Positions 8,623 through 17,718 are shown, numbered from the stretch's first letter. The stretch: 64,000 nucleotides of DNA from Paenibacillus graminis (GCF_000758705.1 NZ_CP009287.1:4402001-4466000); one strand, 5' to 3'. A program made the numbers and translations. Notes: a model not told the origin generated them from the sequence alone.

Positions 8623-9198
8623 ATGAACACCGAAATGAAATTAGACAGACGGGTAGCAAGAACCCGGGAAGCCATCAGCAAGGCCTTTCTGGAGCTCTTT
8701 TCCGAAAAGAAATTCAGTCAGATCACCATCCATGATATCTCCGAGCGGGCCAATGTGAACCGGGGGACCGTCTATCTGCATTACACCGATAAGTACGATC
8801 TGCTGGATCAATGCATTGAAGAGCATTTGAAGCAGCTCCTCACTTTTTGCAGCCACAATAAATCCCGCGAGGGTATTACAACGCTAGCCAGTGAGCTGAA
8901 GCCGGTTTTCGAATTCCTGGAAACGAATTTTCTGTTTTTCTCTGCCATGCTTCAGAATCAGCGGACAGAGGTTTTCCGGGAACGTCTGCTGGAGTTCGTC
9001 TCCGCGAACATCAAAGAAGAACTCGACAGCCAAAAGGCCGACACTCTCATTAATCATGAGCTAAATGCCCAGTTCATGGCCTCTGCCTTTGTTGGAATCG
9101 TGGAGTATTGGATCCGGAACAATATGCCTCACCCCCCTCAATATATGGCGGAGCAGGTGTGGAGATTGTTTGAGCGGAATGAGATTAGTCCGGGATGA
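8623..9198 (+). CDS. TetR/AcrR-family transcriptional regulator
   Basis: A 191-residue regulator with the N-terminal helix-turn-helix around residues 25-55 (ITIHDISERANVNRGTVYLHY, split here as ITIHDISERANV then NRGTVYLHY). The C-terminal ligand domain has no recognisable signature beyond the helical TetR_C type. Divergent from the SDR gene at 7699-8439, which is the likely target. The 3-prime end nearly touches the convergent gene at 9202. Confidence 0.87.
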   Translation: MNTEMKLDRRVARTREAISKAFLELFSEKKFSQITIHDISERANVNRGTVYLHYTDKYDLLDQCIEEHLKQLLTFCSHNKSREGITTLASELKPVFEFLETNFLFFSAMLQNQRTEVFRERLLEFVSANIKEELDSQKADTLINHELNAQFMASAFVGIVEYWIRNNMPHPPQYMAEQVWRLFERNEISPG

Positions 9199-9201
9199 CA
9201 C

Positions 9202-10095
9202 TTATTTTTTATCATACCTCCATGTTTTCCCATAATCATTGCTGGTCAAATAAATAGTACCCACAACGTTACTTGCGCCATCCTTGCTGAGTTGTATGGG
9301 GAACTTTCCCTTTGCCCCCTTGAATACCGGAGACAGCGGCGTCAAGCCATAATCTTCAAAGCCGGCTGGCAGTTTGATATGGAGCTTGGTCCAGCTTTTA
9401 CCTCCGTCCTGCGTCCAACAAATGGCCGGCTGGAAGTCCGTCTCATATCTGAACCCCATAAAACCGATCTTGTCATTTGCGAATCCTGCTCCGGTTAATA
9501 CTCTTGCATACACTTCATTGGCGTTTCCCTTCACTTCGCTCCACGTCTTTCCTCCATCCCTCGTTTTGTAGATATAATGGTCTTCACTGCCCATCCCCTT
9601 AAAGCTGTTAAGTACCATCCAACCGTCATTTTGGGTAATGAACCCGACATTTTTGGTAGTACCTGTGATCTCCCTGGTCACTGGGTAGGTATTCCAGGTC
9701 TTCCCCTGATCGTTGGTGATGAGCACCTGAACCGGAATTGCCCCGGAGCCTCCATACACAATGGCTGTTTTATCTGTGGAAATAAAGAAACCTGCTCCAT
9801 CTGCGGTCATACCCGACTCCTCGGCATAACCTGAATTCAAAGCCAGTGGAGCTTTTACCTTGGATTTGCCGTTGTTGTATGAAATAATGACCCGGCCCTC
9901 TTTGTCCAGCGCATACGAATGACCCGCATCATAGGCAATCACCTGCTCTCCAGCCGAGTTGCGTGTATACACAGTGCCTGGTTTGATCGTTGAGCCGCTG
10001 CCTTCGCTTGTACCGCCGGTGATAAACATACCTGCAAAAGCTATCAATACAACAGCTGCCATCCAGTGTATTTTCAAAGATAAACCTTTCTGCAT
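9202..10095 (-). CDS. Exported BNR/Ycf48-like repeat protein
   Basis: A 297-residue protein with an N-terminal signal or anchor segment (about 10-27, WMAAVVLIAFAGMFITGG). The rest contains several Asp-box-like stretches of the form TNDQGKTWN, TRDGGKTWS, TQDGGKSWT and SNDYGKTWR, each preceded by short beta strands. That pattern is seen in sialidase-type and Ycf48-like beta-propellers. No sialidase catalytic residues (Arg triad, FRIP) are visible, so it is probably not a glycosidase. The start has GGAGG nine bases upstream. It may form a unit with the downstream-strand neighbours at 10117 and 10602. Confidence 0.75.
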   Translation of the reverse strand: MQKGLSLKIHWMAAVVLIAFAGMFITGGTSEGSGSTIKPGTVYTRNSAGEQVIAYDAGHSYALDKEGRVIISYNNGKSKVKAPLALNSGYAEESGMTADGAGFFISTDKTAIVYGGSGAIPVQVLITNDQGKTWNTYPVTREITGTTKNVGFITQNDGWMVLNSFKGMGSEDHYIYKTRDGGKTWSEVKGNANEVYARVLTGAGFANDKIGFMGFRYETDFQPAICWTQDGGKSWTKLHIKLPAGFEDYGLTPLSPVFKGAKGKFPIQLSKDGASNVVGTIYLTSNDYGKTWRYDKK

Positions 10096-10116
10096 CTCTT
10101 TTCCTCCCGACCTGTT

Positions 10117-10569
10117 TTACGCATTTCGCTGATAGTCACTTAGACTGGCGGGAATATGCCCCGCTCCAAGAATAAAGCTGAAGAGAAGTAAATAGCCGGA
10201 GTGCAGAAGTACTGAAGCAGACAGAAAATAGAGAACAGGGCTTAACGCCAGAGGCACGGGAATTCCCATGAGCGGCGTGAACAACAGCCTATACGGTCTT
10301 CCATTCCTGAAATATCTGACCCAACCGTAATAGTAAATGCCCAGCGAAAACAGCATAACGGTCAGTGCAAGGACCTCAAAACCGTTCTGCAAATGCAGGG
10401 TATAAAAAAGCGGAACCATAATCACTCCCATTCGCCCGATGAATTCAGCCCCCGTAAAAAAGCGATTCCTTGTCGTCTTGTCCGGCATGTTCTGAGGTTC
10501 AAATCTAAAAAACAGCAGATTGGGCAGCAATATCAACAACGGTACCCAAAGACTCACAGGATGAAACAA
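10117..10569 (-). CDS. Small integral membrane protein, unknown
   Basis: About 150 residues with five predicted membrane segments (VSLWVPLLILLPNLLFF, IMVPLFYTLHL, VLALTVMLFSLGIYYYG, and two near the C-terminus). An ATG at 10590 is possible, but AGGGGG lies six bases before a TTG at 10569, giving MFHPVSLWVP, which starts directly at the first membrane segment. I prefer the TTG. The family is not recognised. It sits in a same-strand row with a lipoprotein (10602) upstream and the BNR-like protein (9202) downstream, with gaps of 20-30 bp, so the three may be co-transcribed. Confidence 0.72.
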   Translation of the reverse strand: MFHPVSLWVPLLILLPNLLFFRFEPQNMPDKTTRNRFFTGAEFIGRMGVIMVPLFYTLHLQNGFEVLALTVMLFSLGIYYYGWVRYFRNGRPYRLLFTPLMGIPVPLALSPVLYFLSASVLLHSGYLLLFSFILGAGHIPASLSDYQRNA

Positions 10570-10601
10570 GGTTATCCCCCTAATCCGCATTTGTTATTCT
10601 C

Positions 10602-11291
10602 TCATTCACTTATGGGAATATTAAAGAATTCACTATTTTCCCATACCAGTTCCCCTTCTTTTACTAGAGTCATTTTCTCAATATCTTTAGAAGTGGGGTA
10701 TTTACGCAATACACCGAAGCTGTTGTTATTATCCATGCCTTTAATGCGATAAACAGCTATGTGCTTATTTTCGATTTTCAGGATAAGATCTTCCTGCCGG
10801 AATTCCATAGCCTCGGGTTTATTCGAGACGATATGCCCTGTGAAATTCTGCAAGTCCAGCCACGCAATAACCGAGCGATGAATACCTGAGCCAAAGGAAT
10901 ACGCATAGACGATATCCGTTGTCCCGTCCTTGTTCACGTCGTAAGGAACAGCGCTGGTTACACCATACCCGCCGAATCCAATACCGATCTGCACTGCCTT
11001 CCCGTCAGACACGGCATAGGTATCCCGGCTTGAAGCCTCTTCTGTATTTTTAAAAAGCTGATGTCCGGTTTGCTTCCAGATATCCGGGGGTGTGATGTCG
11101 ATCAAATAAGCCGAACTCACACGGGAAACGGTTTCATTCATATTAGCAGCAATCAACTTGCCCGCCTGCTCAGAAGTCAGCTTGCGGGGCAACGCAACAG
11201 ATACAGATTCAGGTGTCCCGCCTGAGCCACAAGACGCTGCAACCCAGCATATGGCCAGCAGCGATAATACCCTGGGTAACCCGGTCCTCAT
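10602..11291 (-). CDS. Lipoprotein with DxNxDGxxD motif, unknown function
   Basis: A 229-residue exported protein with a type II signal: MRTGLPRVLSLLAICWVAAS then C21 (lipobox AASC). The mature part contains YDVNKDGTTDIVYAYS, an EF-hand-like calcium loop of the FG-GAP/VCBS type, followed by IAWLDLQN. No enzyme motif is seen. GGAGG lies ten bases before the ATG. It is the first gene of a tight minus-strand row with 10117 and 9202. Confidence 0.78.
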   Translation of the reverse strand: MRTGLPRVLSLLAICWVAASCGSGGTPESVSVALPRKLTSEQAGKLIAANMNETVSRVSSAYLIDITPPDIWKQTGHQLFKNTEEASSRDTYAVSDGKAVQIGIGFGGYGVTSAVPYDVNKDGTTDIVYAYSFGSGIHRSVIAWLDLQNFTGHIVSNKPEAMEFRQEDLILKIENKHIAVYRIKGMDNNNSFGVLRKYPTSKDIEKMTLVKEGELVWENSEFFNIPISE

Positions 11292-11349
11292 TCACCTTTC
11301 GCCTCCTGTACAGTGATTTACCTGATTATAACATTCCATTGTTCATGTT

Positions 11350-11485
11350 TAATTTTCTTATTTGGGATGCCACGCATCAGCCGGTGAAGCTTCAGATTAT
11401 CCCGGGCCGTCAGATGTTGGACAAGACCGGGATGCTCAATCATGCAGCCTGATATGGATCTTGACCGTCCAGGGTTATTTTAACA
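11350..11485 (-). pseudogene. Remnant of a BcrA-type ABC transporter ATPase
   Basis: No open frame spans this stretch, but two short frames read as neighbouring parts of one ABC ATPase. VKITLDGQDPYQAA runs into a stop, and a shifted frame continues CMIEHPGLVQHLTARDNLKL then HRLMRGIPN. This is the region between Walker A and the signature motif in BcrA-like antibiotic exporters (compare IIEYPVFYDKLTARENLQL in the intact ATPase at 21292). The rest of the gene is gone. Confidence 0.7.
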
Positions 11486-11495
11486 CATGAAAGTG

Positions 11496-11524
11496 CAAAA
11501 AGAGATGCCCTGTAAGAAGGCATC
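11496..11524 (-). terminator. Terminator downstream of the SDR gene at 11586
   Basis: On the minus strand the stem GATGCC/GGCATC is followed by TCTTTTTG. Confidence 0.65.
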
Positions 11525-11585
11525 CCCGGCTTGAACGATTAGTATATTTGCAGCTCATGCGGATTCAAAACTCACTGGCTGTACT

Positions 11586-12350
11586 TTACTGGTAGATCGG
11601 CGCCCCAAATGGAGAAGAACCTGAACCGCCATCCACACCAATATCCACTCCGTTGACATAGGAAGCTGCGTCTGATGCCAGAAATACGGCTACCTCAGCA
11701 ATTTCTTCCGGTTCACCTAAGCGCTTCAGCGGAACTGAACGTGTGAGTGCCGCTTCTTTGGCGGCCAAACCTTCAGAGTCTCCCCAGATTGGCGTCCGTG
11801 TGGCACCGGGAGAAATCGTATTCACACGAATTCCGCGCGGTGCCAGCTCTGACACCATTACTTTTGCCATACTGCTGACCGCTCCTTTGCTGGCTGCGTA
11901 GGCTGATGTGCCCGGACTGCCCCCATTCGCCAGGACAGAGCTGTTCAAGATCACGGAAGCTCCCTCCTTCAGGTGGGGAACTGCTGCCTGAATAGTGAAA
12001 AAGACCCCCGTAACATTCGTTCTCAGCACCTTCTCGAAAAGCGGGAGCTCTGTTCCCCCAACAGGAGTGTAGCCTGAAATACCGGCATTCGCAAATACTA
12101 TATCAAGCGCACCGAATCTCTCTACCGCAGCCGCAACCGCCTGTTCCAGACTTACAGGATCAGTAGTTTCTGCTTGAATCCCCATTGCGTTCGCTGCACC
12201 AAGCTCCTCTGCTGCCGCATTTAGAGTGGACTGGTTCCGGCCGGTAATCACTACCTTGGCTCCTTCTTCCACAAATAATTTTGCAGTGGCCAGCCCGATG
12301 CCGCTGTTCCCTCCAGTAATAAAAGCTACTTTCCCGTCCAATTTACCCAT
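11586..12350 (-). CDS. SDR-family oxidoreductase
   Basis: A 254-residue classical SDR. The cofactor motif is TGGNSGIG (12-19), then ANAGIS, the catalytic S in ILNSSVLANG, and YAASK. The C-terminal block YVNGVDIGVDGG is typical of the family. It resembles glucose dehydrogenase-like and FabG-like SDRs, with no substrate evidence. It is the only intact gene between several remnants. Three copies of ATGAGAACGWTC lie upstream, suggesting control by a regulator that is not encoded next to it. Confidence 0.88.
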   Translation of the reverse strand: MGKLDGKVAFITGGNSGIGLATAKLFVEEGAKVVITGRNQSTLNAAAEELGAANAMGIQAETTDPVSLEQAVAAAVERFGALDIVFANAGISGYTPVGGTELPLFEKVLRTNVTGVFFTIQAAVPHLKEGASVILNSSVLANGGSPGTSAYAASKGAVSSMAKVMVSELAPRGIRVNTISPGATRTPIWGDSEGLAAKEAALTRSVPLKRLGEPEEIAEVAVFLASDAASYVNGVDIGVDGGSGSSPFGAPIYQ

Positions 12351-12400
12351 TGCCCTTTTCTCCTTTTCCGATTCGTTCTCTTGGACCGATTGAGGCCTTT

Positions 12401-12508
12401 ATGAGAACGATCATTCTATTATTATCAAAAAAATAATCTACTGCTTTCGAAATGATCTTAACATAATGAGAACGATCAGTAAATAAATATTTTACCGAAC
12501 GTTCTCAT
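12401..12508. promoter_or_regulatory. Three copies of an ATGAGAACGWTC operator-like motif
   Basis: atgagaacgatca occurs at 12401-12413 and 12466-12478, and the inverted form gaacgttctcat at 12497-12508. They lie upstream of the SDR start (12350). The repetition of a 12-bp element in both orientations in a short promoter region points to binding sites for a TetR- or HxlR-like repressor. No such regulator is adjacent. Confidence 0.5.
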
Positions 12509-12584
12509 TTGACTTTGTTTGTCAAGCTTCCTCGTCGGCCGAGGGACCGTATAAGCCTGGTCCCGGACGCCGGGACGCAGCGTG

Positions 12585-12880
12585 TTATTTTAATAAAGCA
12601 GCTGCTTCTGCGCTCGTACGAATCCGTCCAATGCGGGAAAAGATCGTTTTGCAGACAAACTCATGCTCCTCCCGGCTGGAAGCCCCCATGGCATCTTCTG
12701 CAAAAACCTGGTCATACCCCAGCTGATAAGCTTCTCTTGCGGTGGTATCCACCCCGATGGAGGTAGATATACCACAAAGAACGATCGTGCGAATCCCGCG
12801 CCGGCGGAGCTGAAGGTCGAGATCGGTCCCGAAAAATGCTCCCCATTGATGCTTGGTAAGTGTGTACGTCCCCTGATAAA
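12585..12880 (-). pseudogene. C-terminal fragment of an isochorismatase-family hydrolase
   Basis: In the frame ending TAA at 12585-12587 the minus strand reads [20 protein letters not shown], then [20 protein letters not shown], then [14 protein letters not shown] and ends [10 protein letters not shown]. This is the last ~95 residues of a cysteine hydrolase of the isochorismatase type, including the conserved C in VLCG. The N-terminal half with the catalytic Asp and Lys is missing and replaced by MFS sequence. A hairpin gtcccgg/ccgggac follows at 12560-12576. Confidence 0.78.
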
Positions 12881-13359
12881 CACTCTGCCGGTGATAGAAG
12901 AAGGCGTAATTTTTTTGACCAAAATGTTCACGGAAGGAATAAGCCCCCCAGCTGCAAGGCCCAGCGCAAAACGGAGTCCCATCAGCTGCCAGGGATTCTG
13001 CACAAAGGCTTGCGGGATGAAGATTAACCCGGCTATGACAAGCGCAGCCCGATCAGCACATAGACATTGTGGGCAAATCCCATACTCCCCACGATTAACG
13101 CCATCCCCAGGCTTGCCCGCAGAAGCATCGGTTTCCGGCCGAACTTATCTGCTGCGAGGCCCAATACGGGTGAGAACAGCGCGGATATCACATAAGTGAT
13201 TCCAAAAGCGATCCCGGAGATCTGGGCAATGGAAGCAGCGTCTTCCACACCAAGCCTTGTAATATAGAGCGGCAATACCGGTGCGATCTGGCTCATTCCC
13301 GCGCCTGTGACAAAAATTCCGAACCAGCAGACTAGCAAATTTCTTTTCCAACCCGGCAT
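12880..13359 (-). pseudogene. Internally deleted MFS transporter remnant
   Basis: The 5-prime part (13359 to about 13035) encodes a good MFS N-terminus: three membrane segments with the loop motif GLAADKFGRKPML. It stops at a TAG after LIGLRLS. Read one frame over, the sequence continues [20 protein letters not shown] and [17 protein letters not shown], which corresponds to a much later helix pair of MdtG/YfmO-like transporters. About half the gene was lost at this joint, and it then breaks off again near 12880 into the isochorismatase fragment. It cannot make a working transporter. Confidence 0.75.
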
Positions 13360-13435
13360 GACATGCGGCCTTCCTTCTGCTTCACGATTATATCCTTATC
13401 CTAGCAGCAGGAAGGTCTTCAAACCATGTATAATC

Positions 13436-14268
13436 TTAGACTCCATGGACATTTTTGCTGTGAAATTGTGAAGGGCTGATCTCCTCTGTTTTTTTAAAAA
13501 ATCCTGCTGAAATAGAACTCATCCGCAAATCCTAGCGCTCCGGCCACCTCTTTGATTTTCAGTTCGCCTTCCAGAAGCATTTCTTTAGCGGCGTCCATTT
13601 TCAATTGATTGAAGAAACTCGATGATCGGGGTCCCTGTAATTTCTTTGAATACCCTGGATAGATAAGTGGAGGACAGCTGAACCTGCCCGGATAATTCAG
13701 TCAAGGTTATTTTGCGGTGGATATTCTCACGCATATACTGAATCAATTTTTCAACTTTTAAAGAGGTGGCGTAATTCTGATTGTGCTTCCTGGTGTTATG
13801 GTAGATGGCGATCAGAACCTGCTGAAAGGCTGTTTTGGTCACGAATTCATATCCCGGCAGTTTGGCACTCCAGCTGTCAATTACCTTCTGAAACTGCTCC
13901 TCCACCCGGTAATAATCCTTCAGTTCCTGTGCCGCCTGCAAGGGGAGATTCTCCGCTTCCGCTCTGACGAACCACTCCCCTTCCGCAAAGCCAACGTAAG
14001 AATAACTGAAATGAACGGTTTGAAAATTGCCCGGCTCCCGTTTATCTATCTCTATCACGTGGGGCAGACCGGGTGTGAGATAGAACAGCATCCCCGGTTT
14101 TAACAGGTACCTTTTGTTCTCAATGGTAATACTGCCCTTCCCAGCGCTGGCGAATATAAGCTCATGATGATCCAACGTCCGGCTGAGCCGGCTTGAAATG
14201 GGCCTTGTATCCTTCCTTGATCTGAAGTTACAGTAGTGAATATGAAAAAAAAGATGGCCCAGCTTCAT
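13436..14268 (-). pseudogene. AraC-family regulator with two frameshifts
   Basis: The first frame (to 13585) encodes an N-terminal cupin-like sensing domain and the first helix-turn-helix of an AraC protein (LTELSGQVQLSSTYLSRVFK). After GTPIIEF it shifts. The next frame continues FNQLKMDAAKEMLLEGELKI and VAGALGFADEFYFSRIF, the second helix-turn-helix, then stops. A third frame after a poly-T/A run gives FKKTEEISPSQFHSKNVHGV and a stop at 13436. Two small indels restore a normal ~277-residue protein, so this is either a recent pseudogene or contains sequencing errors. Confidence 0.75.
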
Positions 14269-14461
14269 CGTTATGCTTCCCTCCTGATTTGCCGCATGAA
14301 CCGTGTGAAGCTTAATAAGATCTTATTTTTCCAAAAAATACGCTGTATTGCAAATCGGATTCCGAAGCCCGCCATAAAAAAAGTACCCCTCAGCATTCAA
14401 TCGGAGAACCAGCGGTTTATCCAATGTGAATCTAACGGGTACACTTTATTATAGTAGGTTA

Positions 14462-15133
14462 TTATTGGTAGTATGAAGTAGTCAAGGGAATGAACACGGA
14501 TGAGCCGTCTTTCACTTCTCCTGTTACATAAAGTTTGCTTACTCCTGCAATGTTCGCTTCTATCGTTACAAGTCCTTCCTGAGCTGTAATGTTCTGTTTC
14601 TTAAGCACAGTGTCGGTATCACTGTCTATAATGGAGAAATCTTCAATATCGTCGCCGATAGCTGCAACCTGGAGATAAAGTTTCTGATATTTCTTATTAG
14701 GGTAGAGCATAAAAGAACTTCCTCGTGTTCCACTGCCGTTATCGAAATGGACATCTTTATAGTCCTTGTCTTTGTAGACTGTTTTATCCGGATCTTTGGT
14801 GTGATAGGAGGAATCGAATCCGGCAGCAATGGATACTCCCTTCGTTTGCTCACCCAACAAGATTGTGTTGGCAGCCGCATCAAAATTAACGGTAACCCCT
14901 AACACATCGGATACAGCTCTAACCGGTAAGTACGTTGTATTATTATAAGTAATCGGAGCGACAACTGCGCCGCTGCTGTTCTTAAGCTGAACGGGTTGTC
15001 CGTCCATTTTGAATTTGATACCAGGATTCAGGAAAGCCTTGATCTCCTGCAGATTGGAACCGGCATATACCCCAGTCCCCATGCCCCCAAGTACAGCAAA
15101 AACAGTTAACGCAGCTGTCATCTTCTTCTTCAC
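14462..15133 (-). CDS. Secreted stalk-domain protein with C-terminal beta domain
   Basis: A 223-residue exported protein. The start is GTG (15133) with GAGAGGGG nine bases upstream. The signal peptide ends near VYAGS (25). Residues 35-95 form a copper amine oxidase N-terminal-like stalk domain, with GIKFKMDGQPV, YNNTTYLPVRAVSDVLG and NTILLG. The C-terminal 110 residues (with GTRGSSFMLYPNKKYQKL and a final beta-rich part) resemble an NPCBM-type carbohydrate-binding module. Such proteins are common in Paenibacillus cell walls, with unknown exact roles. Transcribed alone. Confidence 0.82.
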   Translation of the reverse strand: MKKKMTAALTVFAVLGGMGTGVYAGSNLQEIKAFLNPGIKFKMDGQPVQLKNSSGAVVAPITYNNTTYLPVRAVSDVLGVTVNFDAAANTILLGEQTKGVSIAAGFDSSYHTKDPDKTVYKDKDYKDVHFDNGSGTRGSSFMLYPNKKYQKLYLQVAAIGDDIEDFSIIDSDTDTVLKKQNITAQEGLVTIEANIAGVSKLYVTGEVKDGSSVFIPLTTSYYQ

Positions 15134-15311
15134 TTCGTCAAACCCCTCTCCGCTATTTCAAATTTTAATTTCTTATATTGGAAGTATAATCAACTAGCCG
15201 CCCGTAAGCAATATTTTCCTGGGTTGCTTCATTTGAATCTGCACTCTCACGATTCTACTTCTATCAAAAATTATGACTTAGTTACATCTCCCCTACAGCA
15301 TGGACAAACGC

Positions 15312-15380
15312 AAAAAAGGCGGACCATCACTGATAACCACCACCACATTTCCTGTGAGGATGATTTCAATGAGGTCCGCC
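15312..15380 (-). terminator. Long-loop terminator of the DinB gene
   Basis: On the minus strand GGCGGACC (15373-15380) pairs exactly with GGTCCGCC (15318-15325) across a 47-nt loop, followed by TTTTTTG. The loop is long for a terminator and may fold internally. Confidence 0.6.
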
Positions 15381-15423
15381 CGATTGTAAGAAGTACTGAT
15401 TTTACGGTTTTATAGAATATCTA

Positions 15424-15903
15424 TTAACGATTCCGCTTCCAGCTCTTCTGCAGCTTGCGGATGAAGACGATCTGCCCGATATGATAGGCATTATGGGTAG
15501 TCACATTCCCGACGATTTCCCACCACTGGCTGCCGGGGAATTCCTGTACGTCTTCTGCCAGCTGCGCTTCGGTTAACAGGCTCTGCCAAGCCAAAAGCAC
15601 CTCCAGCAATCTTGTATGGAGCTGCTCGAACGGGATCCCCTGAGGTAGCTCAAATGTATGGCTGTTGCTCTCCACAGAGGGTACCGCTTGAATACTGGCT
15701 TCCCGGTACCGGGTCTGCCAGGTCTGATTCCAGTACAGCAGATGCTGGACCAGCTCGGCAATACTGTTGCTGTCTTCGTCCGCCTTCCATGCAGCCTCTT
15801 CTTCGCTTAAGCCCTGCACGGATTCTGTGAAAGTCACATACCAGCTGGGGTCATTTGCATTCGCGAGCAACTGGTTGCTCAATACTTCCCGGGCTTGAAC
15901 CAA
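15424..15903 (-). CDS. DinB-family metal-dependent protein
   Basis: About 160 residues of the DinB/YfiT four-helix fold. Three His ligands are visible: H in VQHLLYWNQTW and the pair in THNAYHIGQI near the C-terminus. The family includes thiol S-transferases (bacillithiol or mycothiol dependent) and DNA-damage induced proteins; which applies is unknown. A GTG at 15915 is possible, but TGAGGTG sits nine bases before a TTG at 15903 (MVQAREVLSNQLL), so I chose that start. Monocistronic. Confidence 0.82.
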   Translation of the reverse strand: MVQAREVLSNQLLANANDPSWYVTFTESVQGLSEEEAAWKADEDSNSIAELVQHLLYWNQTWQTRYREASIQAVPSVESNSHTFELPQGIPFEQLHTRLLEVLLAWQSLLTEAQLAEDVQEFPGSQWWEIVGNVTTHNAYHIGQIVFIRKLQKSWKRNR

Positions 15904-16072
15904 TAACCATAACACCTCACTCTTGCTGTTGATAAATACATAGTAACCATACCATATTGAACTTGGCTGCTGGGATCAGAGAACGTTTTTAGTTAAAAAA
16001 TACAGCCGCCTGCGTTGAACCTTTCAAGGCTAACCCTGCAGGATTCTCGGTTGTCCGTTCTACTGAACGGAA

Positions 16073-16948
16073 TTAATTCGACACTTGAACAGGTATCCAT
16101 ATTTCACTTCTGTACGTAGGCGAGGTGGTATCCTGGCTCTCATTCCATAACATTTCCGGCCCCTCCACTAACTCGTAGTTGGAAGAAGGAAACCATTCGG
16201 AATAAATTCTGCCCCAAATATTCTGGAGAGTATCCGGAAACGGCCCCACGGCTTCAAATACAGCCCATGTAGAAGCAGCAACCTCAAGCTGCGCAAAAGG
16301 CTCCGGACCTTCCAGTGTTGTAACAACCCCGATGTAATGATCCAGCTCCCCTTTTTCTTCCATGCGGTCCTCGGAGAAATTGACCGATGCGCTGATGATC
16401 CCCGCCGGATCGGTATTCGACAGCAGCTTCAGTTCGGTGATCATCTGCAGGTTCAGGCTTTGCGCCATGGCGGCAATCTCCGGGTTCACACCGCTGAATT
16501 GAATGGGAACCCTTTTCTTCAGCCCGACAATACGAAACGCCTCTTTTTCCTCGATACGGTAATTCATTTCACTGCCTCCTCTTATAGTCAACTGAAAGGT
16601 CATCCGGGGGAAGGACTTCAGAGAGGGACTACCCGCCCGCGCTTCAGATGGAGTCACTCCGTGAAAAAGCTGGAACGCCTTTGTGAACGCATCCGGTGAA
16701 CTGTAACCGACCTGCATCGCCACGTCGATGATCCGCAGCTGGCTTTTTTGCAGCTCAAATGCGGCAATCGTAAGTCGTCTGCGGCGGATATACTCCGAGA
16801 GCGGCACCCCGGCAAGGAATGAAAACATCCGCTTGAAATGATATTCGGAGCATAATGCCCGTCTGGCAACCTCTTTAAAATCAATCTCATCTGTGAGATG
16901 ATCTTCAATGTAGGATAATGCATCATTCATGTTCTCAAGAACGTTCAT
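16073..16948 (-). CDS. AraC regulator with GyrI-like effector domain
   Basis: A 291-residue two-domain regulator. Residues 5-105 hold two helix-turn-helix motifs of the AraC type ([20 protein letters not shown] and [20 protein letters not shown]). Residues 125-290 form a GyrI-like/BmrR-like effector-binding domain starting [20 protein letters not shown]. This is the architecture of SbmC-Rob-type multidrug-responsive activators. It is divergent from the LysE gene at 17118, with 169 bp between, and may control it, though LysE has its own AraC partner. Confidence 0.88.
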   Translation of the reverse strand: MNVLENMNDALSYIEDHLTDEIDFKEVARRALCSEYHFKRMFSFLAGVPLSEYIRRRRLTIAAFELQKSQLRIIDVAMQVGYSSPDAFTKAFQLFHGVTPSEARAGSPSLKSFPRMTFQLTIRGGSEMNYRIEEKEAFRIVGLKKRVPIQFSGVNPEIAAMAQSLNLQMITELKLLSNTDPAGIISASVNFSEDRMEEKGELDHYIGVVTTLEGPEPFAQLEVAASTWAVFEAVGPFPDTLQNIWGRIYSEWFPSSNYELVEGPEMLWNESQDTTSPTYRSEIWIPVQVSN

Positions 16949-17117
16949 GCTTTTGAATCCTCCCCTCGAACCTAGAATAACAGCCTTTCAGGACCCGGTT
17001 CCGACAGTTCGTGCACAGATTTGACGGGTGCTTCTTTTATTGGACGCTGCAATAATATACTATAGCCATTTCGCAACAGGGTGTATATTCATGTGACTAC
17101 TTGTATAGGAGGTCATT

Positions 17118-17699
17118 ATGAACATCGCATCCTTCATTATTTACTGTATTGTGGTCACATTCACACCCGGGCCTACCAATATAGTTATTTTATCATCTGT
17201 GCAGCATCACGGTGCCAAAAAAACCATGGAATACGTCTGGGGAGCAACGATCGCCTTTGGTCTGCTGCTTGCCGCTTCTGCCTTGCTTAATCATGTGCTT
17301 GCCGGCATTATTCCAAATATACTGGTCATCATGCAGATTGTTGGCAGTCTTTATATGCTCTACCTGGCCTATCAAATCTATCGGATGGGGCGTGCAGAAG
17401 CCGCACCGGTGCAGACCGCCAATTTTGCCTCAGGCCTGCTTATGCAGCTAATCAACCCGAAGGTGCTGCTGTTCACCTTAACCGTTATTCCCAGCTATGT
17501 CCTGCCTTATTATAGTTCGGCTTCGGCTTCGTTTCTGTTTGTGCTGATGATTACGGTCATCGGATTTCTGGCGTTTGTAACCTGGGTGGTTTGCGGCGCT
17601 GTCTTCAAAAATTTGCTGCAGCAGCATCACCGGTTGTTCAATACCCTGATGGCACTGTTTCTCGTGTATTCCGCAGTGATGGTGTCAGGGATTCTATAA
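17118..17699 (+). CDS. LysE/RhtB-family amino acid exporter
   Basis: A 193-residue inner-membrane transporter with about six hydrophobic helices. The family signature TPGPTNIVIL is at 16-25. LysE/RhtB proteins export amino acids or derivatives using the proton gradient; the substrate is not predictable. AGGAGG lies six bases before the ATG. The AraC gene at 17719 follows after 19 bp, so the pair is probably one operon, an arrangement in which the regulator often responds to the exported compound. Confidence 0.88.
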   Translation: MNIASFIIYCIVVTFTPGPTNIVILSSVQHHGAKKTMEYVWGATIAFGLLLAASALLNHVLAGIIPNILVIMQIVGSLYMLYLAYQIYRMGRAEAAPVQTANFASGLLMQLINPKVLLFTLTVIPSYVLPYYSSASASFLFVLMITVIGFLAFVTWVVCGAVFKNLLQQHHRLFNTLMALFLVYSAVMVSGIL

Positions 17700-17718
17700 A
17701 GCCTTGGAGGTGAGTTCC

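Noticed and set aside
12590..13003. 137-residue minus-strand frame as a real gene
   Set aside because: It crosses the joint between MFS and isochorismatase fragments and reads the latter out of frame.
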